From Deinococcus radiopugnans ATCC 19172 (lineage in GTDB: Bacteria > Deinococcota > Deinococci > Deinococcales > Deinococcaceae): a stretch of 35,423 nucleotides of DNA. The stretch is taken from assembly GCF_006335125.1 (NCBI RefSeq), contig NZ_VDMO01000031.1, positions 1 to 35,423 on the forward strand, given 5' to 3'. A program made the translations under genes and the position numbers. Under the pieces are notes generated by a model that did no database searches, was not told the DNA's origin, and saw only the letters and a program-made list of their open reading frames with translations. Below, in pieces: positions 8,022-16,674 of the stretch; positions within the stretch are counted from its first letter, which is position 1; every line of letters begins with the position of its first letter.

Positions 8022-9602
8022 ATGCGTCAATCCATTCTGGCTGTCACCGTGTTGCTCGTCCTCAGCGCCTGCAATTCCCCCACGCCCCCTGGTCCTGGTG
8101 GAGAGGGGCCAGTGACCCAGGACCCGGACCCGCAGACCAAACCGCCGTTCGACGTCACCTTCAACCCCGCACACCTGACCCTTTCCAACCTGGAACAGGG
8201 CAAAATCGGCTTCAACCTGGTCTGGAACACGTATCGGGGGAGTCTGTGGTACAACCTCGACTTCAACGAGACGAGTTCCCTCCTGAAGGCAAAATTGCAG
8301 AAGGACGGCACCTCCAACTGGATCAGCATTGACGCCACGACTGTGCCTCCCGGTGAATACGCGCTCGGTCTGGTGGTTCAGGATGAGGGCAAAACCCGCA
8401 GCGTGACCCGGACCGTCAGGATCACCGTGACGCAGGATGCCAGCCTGCCGGCCATCGCGCCACTGAGTCGCGTCCGGGTGCTGCCTGGCCAGACCGTCAG
8501 AGTGCCGCTGCAGATCACGCCGCCAGCCGATGGGACGCCGCCCGGCCCCGCCGTGATCAGCAGTCCCGCCCCTGACCTGCTCAGTGCCACGCTGATCGGC
8601 AACGACGTGATCTTGCAGGCCAGTCCGGGCGCGCTCCCGCAAGGATTGATTCCGGTGACCGTCCAGGTCACGGCTGGGGCCAGGTCAGCGGCGGTGCGCC
8701 TCCCGGTCGAGATCGGCACCCTGATCGAACGCGAGTATGACCGCTTCAACGCCTTGCGGAGTCAGGCCAATCTGCCCGCCGTGGCCTTTGATGTCGACGC
8801 CAGCATGAACTGCTGGATGAACGGGCGCTACATGCTGGTCAACAAGCGCATCGAGCACAACCAGAACCCGGCCCTCCCCTTCGCGTCGCCGGAAGGACAG
8901 GCCTGCGCGACCAACAGCAACCTGGCCGTCAGTTATTCCCCGGTGGCCGCGCTGGGCAGCATCTCCCCCAGCACGACAATTCTGTTCACTGCGCCCTTCC
9001 ACGCCCTGGGCATGCTCCAGCCGGGTCAGACCCGCGTCGGGATCGGCACGTTTACCGCTCCCGGTCCAACACCGGACTCCGCTTCCATGGGCAGCGGCAT
9101 TACTTCGGCGCGTGGGAGCGTCACAGGGAAGCGCGCACCGATGACTTTCCCGGGCAACGGGGCCACCACCGATCTCGCCAGTTATAACGGCGGAGAATGG
9201 CCTGATCCCCTCACCGCCTGTCCCGGCTTTGATGCCCGCCAGGCGGGGCTGCCCCTGATCGCCGCCACGTTTGAGTCCGGTGAGACGACGGCCACCGAGG
9301 CGTCCCTGACCGTGGCAGGTCAGGGAGTCAAGGTCTGTGCCTATGGCAGCGCCCAGTACGTGAACACCAAGGATCAGCCCGGCAACTATGTCGGCGGTCC
9401 GGTGACAGCCCAGGACCTGGGGCGCAGCCTGATGCGCAGCAGTGGCGCCGTCTTCCTGATCCCGGCCCAGCCCCTGAAGCCCGGGCAGACCTATCAGGCC
9501 AGCGTGAAGATCAACGGCAAGGTCACGCAGTGGAGCTTCAAGACGGCCGGCAAGTTCATGCCGCAATCCCTCGATGGGCCAGCACAGCAGCAGATGCACT
9601 GA
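8022..9602 (+). CDS. CAP (SCP/PR-1)-domain lipoprotein
   Basis: The 526-aa product is a predicted lipoprotein: a short hydrophobic signal with lipobox LSAC (Cys 17), then a Pro/Gly-rich linker. Residues about 45-230 are beta-rich, with two segments that look like Ig/cadherin-type domains ending in RTVRITVTQ and RLPVEIG. A CAP-like domain begins near residue 235 (EREYDRFNALRSQANLP). It keeps histidines in RIEHNQN and APFHALGMLQP, as in bacterial SCP-domain proteins. A C-terminal beta domain ends QTYQASVKINGKVTQWSFK, like a bacterial Ig-like fold. It is probably anchored on the cell envelope facing outward. The function of bacterial CAP proteins is poorly known. Confidence 0.8.
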   Translation: MRQSILAVTVLLVLSACNSPTPPGPGGEGPVTQDPDPQTKPPFDVTFNPAHLTLSNLEQGKIGFNLVWNTYRGSLWYNLDFNETSSLLKAKLQKDGTSNWISIDATTVPPGEYALGLVVQDEGKTRSVTRTVRITVTQDASLPAIAPLSRVRVLPGQTVRVPLQITPPADGTPPGPAVISSPAPDLLSATLIGNDVILQASPGALPQGLIPVTVQVTAGARSAAVRLPVEIGTLIEREYDRFNALRSQANLPAVAFDVDASMNCWMNGRYMLVNKRIEHNQNPALPFASPEGQACATNSNLAVSYSPVAALGSISPSTTILFTAPFHALGMLQPGQTRVGIGTFTAPGPTPDSASMGSGITSARGSVTGKRAPMTFPGNGATTDLASYNGGEWPDPLTACPGFDARQAGLPLIAATFESGETTATEASLTVAGQGVKVCAYGSAQYVNTKDQPGNYVGGPVTAQDLGRSLMRSSGAVFLIPAQPLKPGQTYQASVKINGKVTQWSFKTAGKFMPQSLDGPAQQQMH

Positions 9603-10184
9603 GAGTCAAGTGCTCTGCTCTTCAGGACCTGGACGCCATGAAGCACAGACTCAGGCTTGCCCCCAGCCGTAGGCTGGACAGCGGGGCCCTGCAAGAAAAT
9701 CCGCCAGTTCACCGAAGAGCAGATCATCAGGCTTCTCCAGGATGGCAAAAAGAGAGAAACTGGGCCTGCCCCGCCGTTGTGGTTCTTCCGCACCCGATGG
9801 GTGACCAGCGTCTGGATATCGGACACCAGCTCTGGACGACCCAGCAGCGTCGTCGCTTCCCGGCGGCGCTACCGCCTGGGCCTGGCGCCGCACCTGCTGG
9901 AACGCGCCGATCCCGAAGTCATTCGCCGGGAAGCTGCCTCTGGCCCCGCGTGGCCCCGCGCCGCCAGCGGATCTCGGCCGGGCGGCGGGCACCCATGCCA
10001 TCCGCCAGACACCGCCTGCCGCTGGAGCAAGGCGAGTGGGGCGCAGCGGAGTCAGTCGTTCAGCCCTGCGAGACGCGGCATAGCCTTCCCACGGCGCTGA
10101 GCGACACATCCTGACCGCACCTGGACGAGGTGGGGCGGCTGTCCACTTTTACACCTGGTCAAACTGTGGGCCTCCCGTGGTCCT
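9603..10184. other. Intergenic region with IS scrap
   Basis: About 580 bases without an intact gene. It holds the short IS3-type orfA remnant at 9694-9756; open frames on the minus strand look like GC-rich noise. Just before the regulator, TATGCT (10183-10188) lies 12 bases upstream of the alternative ATG 10200 and could be a -10 element. Confidence 0.4.
9694..9756 (+). pseudogene. IS3-family orfA N-terminal scrap
   Basis: The plus-strand frame reads KKIRQFTEEQIIRLLQDGKK, nearly the canonical start of IS3-type OrfA proteins ('RKRFTEEQIIRVLREAE'), which is the first part of their helix-turn-helix. Similarity stops within about 21 codons, so only a fragment is left. Confidence 0.5.
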
Positions 10185-13100
10185 ATGCTGAAAGCTCAGA
10201 TGGACGTTCCCTTGACCGTGCTGGGCCAGCGCCTCCGCGTGTTGACGACACGCCGCGTCGGTCTGGCTGCGTACCTGTGGGGTGAGGCAGGCATCGGCAA
10301 GTCCTACACCAGCCGCGCGGTGCTGCGCGGCACACCGTACCGCAGTCTGACGCTGCCGGCCCGACTGTCCCTGCCCGAACTGGTCCGCACCCTGCCGCGT
10401 CCGGTCCGCCAGCGTGATTGGACGCAGGCGGCGCTGGACCGTCTGGAAACGGACCAGACCGTGACGGTGCCGACGGCCGATCTTCTGGCCGCGCTGTTGG
10501 GCCAGCTCGCGCCCTTCGCGCTGTGTCTTGAGGACCTGCATGAAGCGGACGCCGCGCGCGTTCAGCTGACGGTTCAGCTGGCCGGCGCCGTGGGCCGCAC
10601 CCGTGGGGCCGCCCTGCTGGTCAGCAGCCGCCTGCCACCGCCAGCAGACTGGCCCGAGAGTGCGCTGCTCGTGGCCCTGGAGCGCCTGGGGCCCCAGGCC
10701 AGCGCCGCCCTGCTGACCGCCGAAGCTGGGGCCGAATTGCCCGCCAGCACACTGACCTGGGTCTACGAGCGGGCACGTGGCAATCCGCTGTTCACGCTGG
10801 AATATTTCCGGCTGCTGGCGCGGCAAGGCCACCTGTGGAACAGCGGGGACCGCTGGCGCTGGCGCGCGCCGCAGGGCCATTCACTGCCGGGAACGGTCGA
10901 GGCCATTATCGGGCGCACCTTGCAAGATGTGGGCGGGGCTCCGCTGGAACATGTGCTGGACGCCCTGGCGCTGTTGCCTGGAGCCGCAGCCCCCCTGCTG
11001 GCCGATTGCGCGGGCCAGTCCGTGACAGAAGTCAGGCAGGCGCTGGGCCGACTTGAACGACTGGGCATCGTCACCAGGGGGCAGTTCGTCCATCCGCTGT
11101 ACCGCGAAGTCTTCCGGCAGAGCCGTTCCGGTGAGCAGCGGCAGGGTGCGGCGCGGCGGGCCGTGCGGGCGCTGGAGGGGCAGCCGGGACGCGCCGCCGC
11201 CTTTGCCGAGGAAGCGCAGTTGCCCACCGAACAGGCGCTGGCCCTGTACGCCCACGCGGCCCAGGCGGCGGCGGGTCCGAATGAGGCCGCCCGCTTTCAG
11301 GCGCTGGCGGCCGGGCGCGCCGCAGGCGAGGAGCGTGCCCGGCTGGCCCTGACGGCGGCGTCCACGCTCCAGAACAGCGATCTGGGCGAGGCTGCCCGGT
11401 TGGGCGAACTGGCCCTGGCGGCTCTGCCCAACGATCTGGCAGTGCGCCTTCAGGTCGCCGAATTGCAGGCACAACGGGGCCTGCTGGATTCAGCGCTGAC
11501 CCTGCTGGACCTCTTTGCCGAGCACCCTGGCGCGTGGCAGCGCCAGCTCTCGGTGCGGCTGCTGGGCGGCGATACCGCCGGGGCGCTGGCCCTGTGGCGC
11601 GAACATGCGCAGGACCAGGCCCTGGCCAGCGTCAAACTCATCAGCCGGGTGGCGGGCGCGCTGGTGCTGGGCGGGCAGCCCGCTGAAGCCCAGGTGCTGG
11701 CCGGAGCCGCCCTCTCCAGAGGGATGACCCCCGAGGAACGCGCCGCCCTGCTCAATGCGCTGGCCAACGCCTATTTCTACCAGGGACAACTGCCGCAGGC
11801 GCACGGGGTCTGGGCCGAGCTGATCGCCCTGAGCCAGCAACACGGGTTCCGGCGGCAGCGGGCGGCGGCGCTGGTGAACCGCTCACAGGCGCGGTTGCGC
11901 GCAGGCGAGGCCGACGCCGCCAGGCCGGACATCGAGGAAGCGGTGGGCGAACTGCTGGCGGTAGGTGACCTGCGCGCTTACGCCCATTCGCTGGTCATGC
12001 TGGGTGACCTGTTGACCCGCCAGACCCAGTTCGAGGGCGCCGAGGAACGGCTTCAGGAGGCGGTCTCGGTGCTGGATGGACAGCTCTCCCCCATCCTGAT
12101 CAATGCCGAGCTGGCGCTGGGCAGCCTGTACACGGAGTGGCTCACCCCACACGCCCCTTACCTGGCGCTGAGACACGCCCGCAACGCGGTCAACCTGGCC
12201 CGGCGGCTGGGCAATCCGCCGCTGACCACCACCAGCCTGGCGCTGCTCGCGCAGGCCGAGATTCTGAACGGTCAGGCGGACGTGGGGCTCGGGACATCCG
12301 ACGCCGCCCTGGCGCTGGCCGGGACCCTGTCCCAGCCCTATCTGCGGGTCAGCGCACTGAACTCGCGCGGCCTGGCCCTGCGCGCCCTGGAGCGGCGGGA
12401 AGAGGCGCACGGGGCATTTCAGATGGCGCTGGAGGCTGCGGACGCCGCCGAACTGCACGAAGCGGCGTGGCAATGCCGCCTGGAACTGGCCCGTGAGCAG
12501 CGTGATCCTGATGCGGCGCGGGCGTGCCTGGACTGGTTCACCGCCCGGCATCTGCCGCTCAACGTGGCCGCCGTGACGCGCGCCTTTCCAGACCTGCAGC
12601 CGGAACCGCACGGGGATTCGGAAGTGGCGCAGCCGGACCCCGGCCCCCCAGCGCTGCGCCTGAGCGTGCTGGGGGACATGCGCTTCGGCACCCCCGACGC
12701 CACGCTCGCAGTGCGGGGCCGCAAACGCCGCGAGCTGCTGGCCTGCCTGCTCGAAAGCCGCCTGCGGGGGCGTCCGGACGTGCCCCGCCTGACGCTGACC
12801 GACGCCCTGTATCCCAGCGCGGAGGAGGGTCAGGCAGCGTCGGCCCTCAAGGAACTGGTTCACCAGACCCGCGCGGCACTCTCGCCAGGCGTCATCCAGA
12901 CCACCGAGAACGGGTACGCGCTGGGCGAGGTGCAGTCCGACGCCGAACTGTTCTTGCAGGGCGGCGACACGGCCCTGTGGCGCGGCCCCTACCTGGCCGG
13001 CGAGGAACCGGAATCCGGCAGCCTGATGGCCGACACGCTCTACGGCGCGCTGCTCAGCCACGCCGGGGCGCTGTGCGCGCAAAACCCTGCCGAGGCCGCC

Positions 13101-13298
13101 CGCGTGGGCCGCCTGCTGTGCGAGGCCGCTCCCTACGACCGGGCCTGCCTGGCCCTGACCCTGCGGGCGCTGCGGGCCGCCGGCAACCACCGCAGTCTGG
13201 GCCGTTTTTACGCTGCCGCGCGGCAGGGGTTCGGGGAAGTGGGCGAGACGTTGCCCGCGGACTGGCTCACTTTTCTGGACGGCCACGTCACGGCCTGA
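10185..13298 (+). CDS. Large ATPase/TPR-like transcriptional regulator (BTAD/SARP-type C-terminus)
   Basis: The 1037-aa product resembles STAND-like AAA regulators. The Walker A is GEAGIGKS (residues 33-40) and the Walker B segment is FALCLEDLHEAD (about 111-122). The middle, roughly 330-800, is a long series of Ala/Leu-rich paired helices typical of TPR repeats. From about residue 823 (LRLSVLGDMRFG) a domain resembles the SARP/BTAD DNA-binding winged helix: GRKRRELLACLL, the segment with TLTDALYPS, then helices ending LFLQGG. In most relatives the DNA-binding domain is N-terminal, so a C-terminal position is notable. Start ATG 10185 is uncertain; ATG 10200 is equally possible because no Shine-Dalgarno is clear. 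It lies just upstream of the exported-protein cluster, on the same strand. Confidence 0.8.
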   Translation: MLKAQMDVPLTVLGQRLRVLTTRRVGLAAYLWGEAGIGKSYTSRAVLRGTPYRSLTLPARLSLPELVRTLPRPVRQRDWTQAALDRLETDQTVTVPTADLLAALLGQLAPFALCLEDLHEADAARVQLTVQLAGAVGRTRGAALLVSSRLPPPADWPESALLVALERLGPQASAALLTAEAGAELPASTLTWVYERARGNPLFTLEYFRLLARQGHLWNSGDRWRWRAPQGHSLPGTVEAIIGRTLQDVGGAPLEHVLDALALLPGAAAPLLADCAGQSVTEVRQALGRLERLGIVTRGQFVHPLYREVFRQSRSGEQRQGAARRAVRALEGQPGRAAAFAEEAQLPTEQALALYAHAAQAAAGPNEAARFQALAAGRAAGEERARLALTAASTLQNSDLGEAARLGELALAALPNDLAVRLQVAELQAQRGLLDSALTLLDLFAEHPGAWQRQLSVRLLGGDTAGALALWREHAQDQALASVKLISRVAGALVLGGQPAEAQVLAGAALSRGMTPEERAALLNALANAYFYQGQLPQAHGVWAELIALSQQHGFRRQRAAALVNRSQARLRAGEADAARPDIEEAVGELLAVGDLRAYAHSLVMLGDLLTRQTQFEGAEERLQEAVSVLDGQLSPILINAELALGSLYTEWLTPHAPYLALRHARNAVNLARRLGNPPLTTTSLALLAQAEILNGQADVGLGTSDAALALAGTLSQPYLRVSALNSRGLALRALERREEAHGAFQMALEAADAAELHEAAWQCRLELAREQRDPDAARACLDWFTARHLPLNVAAVTRAFPDLQPEPHGDSEVAQPDPGPPALRLSVLGDMRFGTPDATLAVRGRKRRELLACLLESRLRGRPDVPRLTLTDALYPSAEEGQAASALKELVHQTRAALSPGVIQTTENGYALGEVQSDAELFLQGGDTALWRGPYLAGEEPESGSLMADTLYGALLSHAGALCAQNPAEAARVGRLLCEAAPYDRACLALTLRALRAAGNHRSLGRFYAAARQGFGEVGETLPADWLTFLDGHVTA

Positions 13299-13301
13299 GC
13301 C

Positions 13302-13421
13302 TCAGCGCCACCGCAGCGGCACGAACGCCAGTGCGCCCAGCACAAAAGCCTTGCGGCAGCTCCGGGGAATCCCGGCATTCAGGCCCTCCAGCACGGTGCG
13401 GGTCTTCCATCGCCCGTTCAT
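13302..13421 (-). CDS. Possible 39-aa cationic small protein
   Basis: An ATG-initiated minus-strand frame encodes 39 residues with several Arg/Lys and a short hydrophobic run (AFVLGALAFVPLRW). It starts four bases inside the regulator-cluster gap and ends four bases after the regulator's stop. A weak purine-rich site (AGAGG) precedes it. It has no recognised family; it could be chance, given the GC content. Confidence 0.2.
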   Translation of the reverse strand: MNGRWKTRTVLEGLNAGIPRSCRKAFVLGALAFVPLRWR

Positions 13422-13675
13422 GGCGCCTCTTTTGACCGCAACGGCACGCACGGCTGCGCCGCACACCTGGGCCGGGGCGGCGTGGGCGGGGCGGCACAAC
13501 TCCCCCTTTTGCTGACCGCCGTATCACCGGGGACGGCCCATCGTGTGGAGACAAGGAGGAAGGACATCCATCGGAACACGGTCGGCTCTGGTGTTCAACA
13601 GCTTCTGCCACTTCGGAAACGTGGGCGTACTTGCCCGCCTCCGGCGCGGCCCTTCAGTCCCAGGGGGGAGAAATC
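13422..13675. promoter_or_regulatory. Leader/promoter region of the exported cluster
   Basis: About 250 bases between the regulator and the cluster. A strong AAGGAGGAAGGA (13553-13564) is not followed by a usable start codon at normal spacing, which may mark a lost leader ORF or an unannotated short peptide. I cannot point to a confident -35/-10 pair. If the neighbouring ATPase regulator is a local activator, its binding site should lie here. Confidence 0.3.
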
Positions 13676-14176
13676 ATGTTCAGAACCGTTCTGCTGTGCA
13701 CCGCTGGCGTGCTGGTGTCCGCCGCCACTTCGGCCCAGGCCCAGTCGCCCCAGTTCTACCGCCTGCAACTCAAATCGGACGGGCAGTATCTGGACGCCGA
13801 TCACTGCGCCTCGCCCGTCACGCTCAATCCAGGGTCCACCTTCGCAGGCGGCGCGTGCGAGTTGTGGCGGCTGGTGCCGGCAGGCGGCGGCTATTACCGG
13901 CTGCAGCTCAAGTACAACCGGCAGTATCTGGACGCGGCGTACTGCACCGCGCCCATCAGCCTCAACCCCGGCTCCACGTATGCAGGCGGCGCGTGCCAGT
14001 TGTGGAAGTTCGTGCCGAACGGCGACGGCTACTTCAGGTTGCAACTGAAGATCAACCGTCAGTACCTGGACGCGGTGAACTGCACGGCCACGCTGGGCCT
14101 GAATCCGGGATCCACCTACGCGGACGGCGCCTGTCAGTTGTGGCGCCTGGTGCCCGAATCGGTGCGGATCGACTGA
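13676..14176 (+). CDS. Secreted triple-repeat (ricin/beta-trefoil-like) protein
   Basis: The 166-aa product has a cleavable signal peptide ending SAQA (about residue 22). It then consists of three tandem repeats of about 46 residues. Each carries YRLQLK or FRLQLK, QYLDA, a cysteine, LNPGSTxAxGAC and LW(R/K)xVP. Threefold repetition of this length with a QxxxW-like LW segment suggests a beta-trefoil lectin fold. The two cysteines per repeat probably form a disulfide in each lobe. It could bind glycans on the cell surface or in the medium. The start is ATG 13676 behind a GGGGGGAG site. It is the first gene of the exported cluster. The fold is inferred from repeat logic, not from a database match. 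Confidence 0.75.
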   Translation: MFRTVLLCTAGVLVSAATSAQAQSPQFYRLQLKSDGQYLDADHCASPVTLNPGSTFAGGACELWRLVPAGGGYYRLQLKYNRQYLDAAYCTAPISLNPGSTYAGGACQLWKFVPNGDGYFRLQLKINRQYLDAVNCTATLGLNPGSTYADGACQLWRLVPESVRID

Positions 14177-14223
14177 CGTTTGCCCTCAAGTGGCGCCAGG
14201 ACCAGCTGGCAAGGAGGGTTCTG

Positions 14224-14600
14224 ATGCCCCCGCCCATGCGTCCCACCCTTCACCGCGCTGCGCTGTTGACCCTGCTGGTCCTGAGCGCCTGCTCCGGCGG
14301 CTCCGGCCCCACGCCCAACCCGAAGCCAGAGCCCACACCCGATCCGAAGCCCACCACCGTCCCCTTCATCACGGTGGACACCATCGCCGGGCAGCCGGAT
14401 GTGGGCGGCAGCATCGACGGTCCCGGCGCAAACGCCACCTTCAACTACCCGGTGGCAATTACCCGGTGGGTCTGGCTGCTCCCGCCGCGGCGGGAGGGAA
14501 AAACGGTGAGGTGCCGCTGTATATCGCGGGCCAGGCCTATGCCAACAAGCGACTGTTTGTCTCGGACAGCGACGGTCAGACCATCCGCCGCCTGCGCTGA
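14224..14600 (+). pseudogene. NHL-type lipoprotein, frameshifted by 14-bp duplication
   Basis: The frame starts at ATG 14224 with a lipoprotein signal (lipobox LSAC), a Pro-rich linker PTPNPKPEPTPDPKP, then VDTIAGQPDVGG and ANATFNYPVA, the usual opening of an NHL blade. Right there the 14-bp duplication at 14442-14469 shifts the frame. The matching continuation (NYPVGLAAPAAAGGKNG, then RLFVSDSDGQTIRRLR and stop at 14598-14600) is in another frame. Removing one 14-bp copy gives a continuous 120-aa protein with one complete NHL-like blade. As it stands, the frame from ATG 14224 continues out of phase to 14667, overlapping the next gene. It might be a pseudogene, a reversible slippage switch or a sequencing error. 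Confidence 0.7.
14442..14469 (+). repeat. 14-bp near-perfect tandem duplication
   Basis: CAACTACCCGGTGG at 14442-14455 is followed immediately by CAATTACCCGGTGG at 14456-14469, a single mismatch. The length is not a multiple of three and breaks the NHL-type reading frame; deleting one copy restores it. Confidence 0.9.
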
Positions 14601-14638
14601 GGGCCTGGCCCTGCTCCACCCACTCAGGAGGCGTTTTC

Positions 14639-14899
14639 GTGGACTGCAGCAGCGAACCCCCGGATGATCCCGCGGCCGGCCCGGATCCAGCCCCCACGCC
14701 AGCCCCCGTGCCAGCCGCTGTGCGCTACCGCCTGTGTCCCCGCTGCGGGCGGGCGGTGCCCACCACTTCTGGCGAACGCTACTGCGCCAATGACGGTGCG
14801 CGGCTGCTGGACGCCTGTCCGAACTGCGGCGCATCCATCACCTCACCGTATGCCCGCTACTGCGTGCGCTGCGGCGCAGACCTCACGCCACCGCCCTGA
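14639..14899 (+). CDS. Double zinc-ribbon small protein
   Basis: The 86-aa product has a Pro/Ala-rich N-terminal tail of about 30 residues. Two zinc-ribbon halves follow: CPRCGRAVP with YCANDGARL, then CPNCGASI with YCVRCGADL. The first ribbon's second knuckle keeps one Cys and has N-D instead of a second Cys. This resembles the zinc-ribbon modules (DZR type) found as adaptors in many bacterial proteins. The start is GTG 14639 behind AGGAGG (14626-14631). There is no signal peptide, which makes it the only apparently cytoplasmic product in the cluster. A regulatory or chaperone role is possible but unproven. Confidence 0.75.
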   Translation: MDCSSEPPDDPAAGPDPAPTPAPVPAAVRYRLCPRCGRAVPTTSGERYCANDGARLLDACPNCGASITSPYARYCVRCGADLTPPP

Positions 14900-14929
14900 C
14901 ACCTCTCGCCACCCCCAAGGGAGAAGATC

Positions 14930-16612
14930 ATGTCCAAGCCCCGGCTCCATCCCTTCCTGATCGCGCTCACCTTAACCCTGGCCGCCTGCGGGCCGTCCGG
15001 CGGTGGGAACACCCCTCCCCCGGACGACACCACCGCCGCCTTTTTCAAGACCCAGACCGAATTCGGCGGCGCGGCACCTGTCGGCGCGGAAACCGTGACG
15101 CCCGCGCAATTCATGGACGCCGTCAAGAACGGCGGCAAGGTCATCACGGCGCAGGATCTTGCCGACGAACAGGCCACCCAGGAACACCAGGATGCCCAGG
15201 ACGACGCCGACGCCCGCACCTACATTGCGCGGTACCCTGAATTCGGCGCCCTTCTTCAGCCCCCAGCGGCAGACGCCACTAACGCGGACGGCGACCGGCT
15301 GGTCAGCGTGCCGACGGCGGGCGGCCCCAAGACGGTCACGCTGCTGGGCAACGCCTTCGGGAAGGCCGTGCTGGCAACGCACGCCCGCACCTTCCCCAGC
15401 CAGGTCAACCAGTACAACCTGTACGCCACGCTGTACACCGATCTGGACATCACCCTCCGGAAACTGAACAACACCGTCGAGCAGTTCGGTCTGCCCGCGC
15501 CGGACACGGTGAAGAACGACAGCGCCGAGCGGCTGATCGTCCTCAACAAACAGGCCAGCGACGTGATCCGCGAGTACGGGGCCGAGATCTACAACCTCAG
15601 CTTCTTGCTCGATCCGGCCAACCTGGAAATCGGCGCGAAGGATCAACTCGACCGCACCCAGAAGGGAGCGTGCAAAGCGCCCGCCGCTGGAGGCATCTAC
15701 CAGAACTTCGGGTGGCCGCTCAAGGACCTGACCACCACCGTCAAGGATCAGGGCCAGCGCGGCACCTGCTGGGCCTTTGCCACCGTGGCCGCGCTCGAGG
15801 CCGAAATTGCCCGGCGCGACCACAAACGGGTCAACCTGTCCGAGGAGGATTACGCGGGCCACCGCTTTCTGGAGTGGGCACCCCGCAGGTACGGCGAGGG
15901 CGGCGACCCGATCGGTATTGCCCAGAAGGCCAGCGCGGCGGGCTACGTCTTCGCCTACGAATCCCAGTGGCAGTACAACAAGAGCCTGGCCCGGGTGGAC
16001 CACAAAGACACCCAGAGCTACACGCAGTCCTGCACCAATTATCAGGACGGCAGCGTGAACTACGGCCCGTGTTCCAACACCACCGATCAGGGCGACTGGT
16101 ACGTCGTCACGGTGGGCGGCAAGCTGTACGTGATGCGGCGGCTGCCCAACACCGGTGCGGGCAGCGGCTACCGCGTGCAGTCCCCCACCGACTTCTGGGA
16201 TCAGAGTGACCTGGACCGCAGCATGGTCATCCTGCTGCTGCGCTCGGTGCTGGGCCACCCCACCACCATCACCATGGACGCGCGCTACATGAAACCCACG
16301 GCCAACGCCGCGCCTTCCTTGAACAACATGAATCCCGACGGCAACGGCTTCGTCGCCACGCAGACGAAGAAGACCCTGCCGGGCGGCCTGCTGGACTGGG
16401 AACTCGATCACGTGATGACCGTGACCGGTTTTATCTCCAGCCAGAACCTCCAGAAGAAACTGCCCCATCAGCCGCTAGCCGACGACTACGGCTACTTCAT
16501 CGTCAAGAACTCGTGGGGCGACTGCTGGGGCGATCAGGGCTACGTGTACCTGCCGTGGACGTGGGTCAAGACCTTCACCGGCCAGGCCAGCACCGGAATC
16601 CTGCCTCAGTGA
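14930..16612 (+). CDS. Papain-like (C1 family) cysteine peptidase lipoprotein
   Basis: The 560-aa product is a predicted lipoprotein (lipobox LAAC, Cys 20) with a pro-region of roughly 230 residues before the protease domain. The catalytic set is complete: oxyanion Gln 274 and nucleophile Cys 280 in QGQRGTCWAFA, His 494 in DHVMTVTGF, and Asn 527 in VKNSWGDCWG. The region between Cys and His is longer than in papain, with a cysteine-containing insert (SCTNYQD, YGPCSN). It should act outside the cytoplasmic membrane, possibly processing the neighbouring exported proteins. The start is ATG 14930 behind GGGAGAAG. The genes on both sides run in the same direction with short gaps, so co-transcription is likely. 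Confidence 0.88.
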   Translation: MSKPRLHPFLIALTLTLAACGPSGGGNTPPPDDTTAAFFKTQTEFGGAAPVGAETVTPAQFMDAVKNGGKVITAQDLADEQATQEHQDAQDDADARTYIARYPEFGALLQPPAADATNADGDRLVSVPTAGGPKTVTLLGNAFGKAVLATHARTFPSQVNQYNLYATLYTDLDITLRKLNNTVEQFGLPAPDTVKNDSAERLIVLNKQASDVIREYGAEIYNLSFLLDPANLEIGAKDQLDRTQKGACKAPAAGGIYQNFGWPLKDLTTTVKDQGQRGTCWAFATVAALEAEIARRDHKRVNLSEEDYAGHRFLEWAPRRYGEGGDPIGIAQKASAAGYVFAYESQWQYNKSLARVDHKDTQSYTQSCTNYQDGSVNYGPCSNTTDQGDWYVVTVGGKLYVMRRLPNTGAGSGYRVQSPTDFWDQSDLDRSMVILLLRSVLGHPTTITMDARYMKPTANAAPSLNNMNPDGNGFVATQTKKTLPGGLLDWELDHVMTVTGFISSQNLQKKLPHQPLADDYGYFIVKNSWGDCWGDQGYVYLPWTWVKTFTGQASTGILPQ

Positions 16613-16674
16613 TGAGCGTGGGGAGAGACCGTTCGGCACTGGTCCCGCCCCATTTCCCTCAAAGGACGGTTGAC

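Noticed and set aside
14972..16468. 498-codon minus-strand open frame opposite the papain-like peptidase
   Set aside because: The plus frame has the full Cys-His-Asn set and a lipobox; this frame is a shadow.
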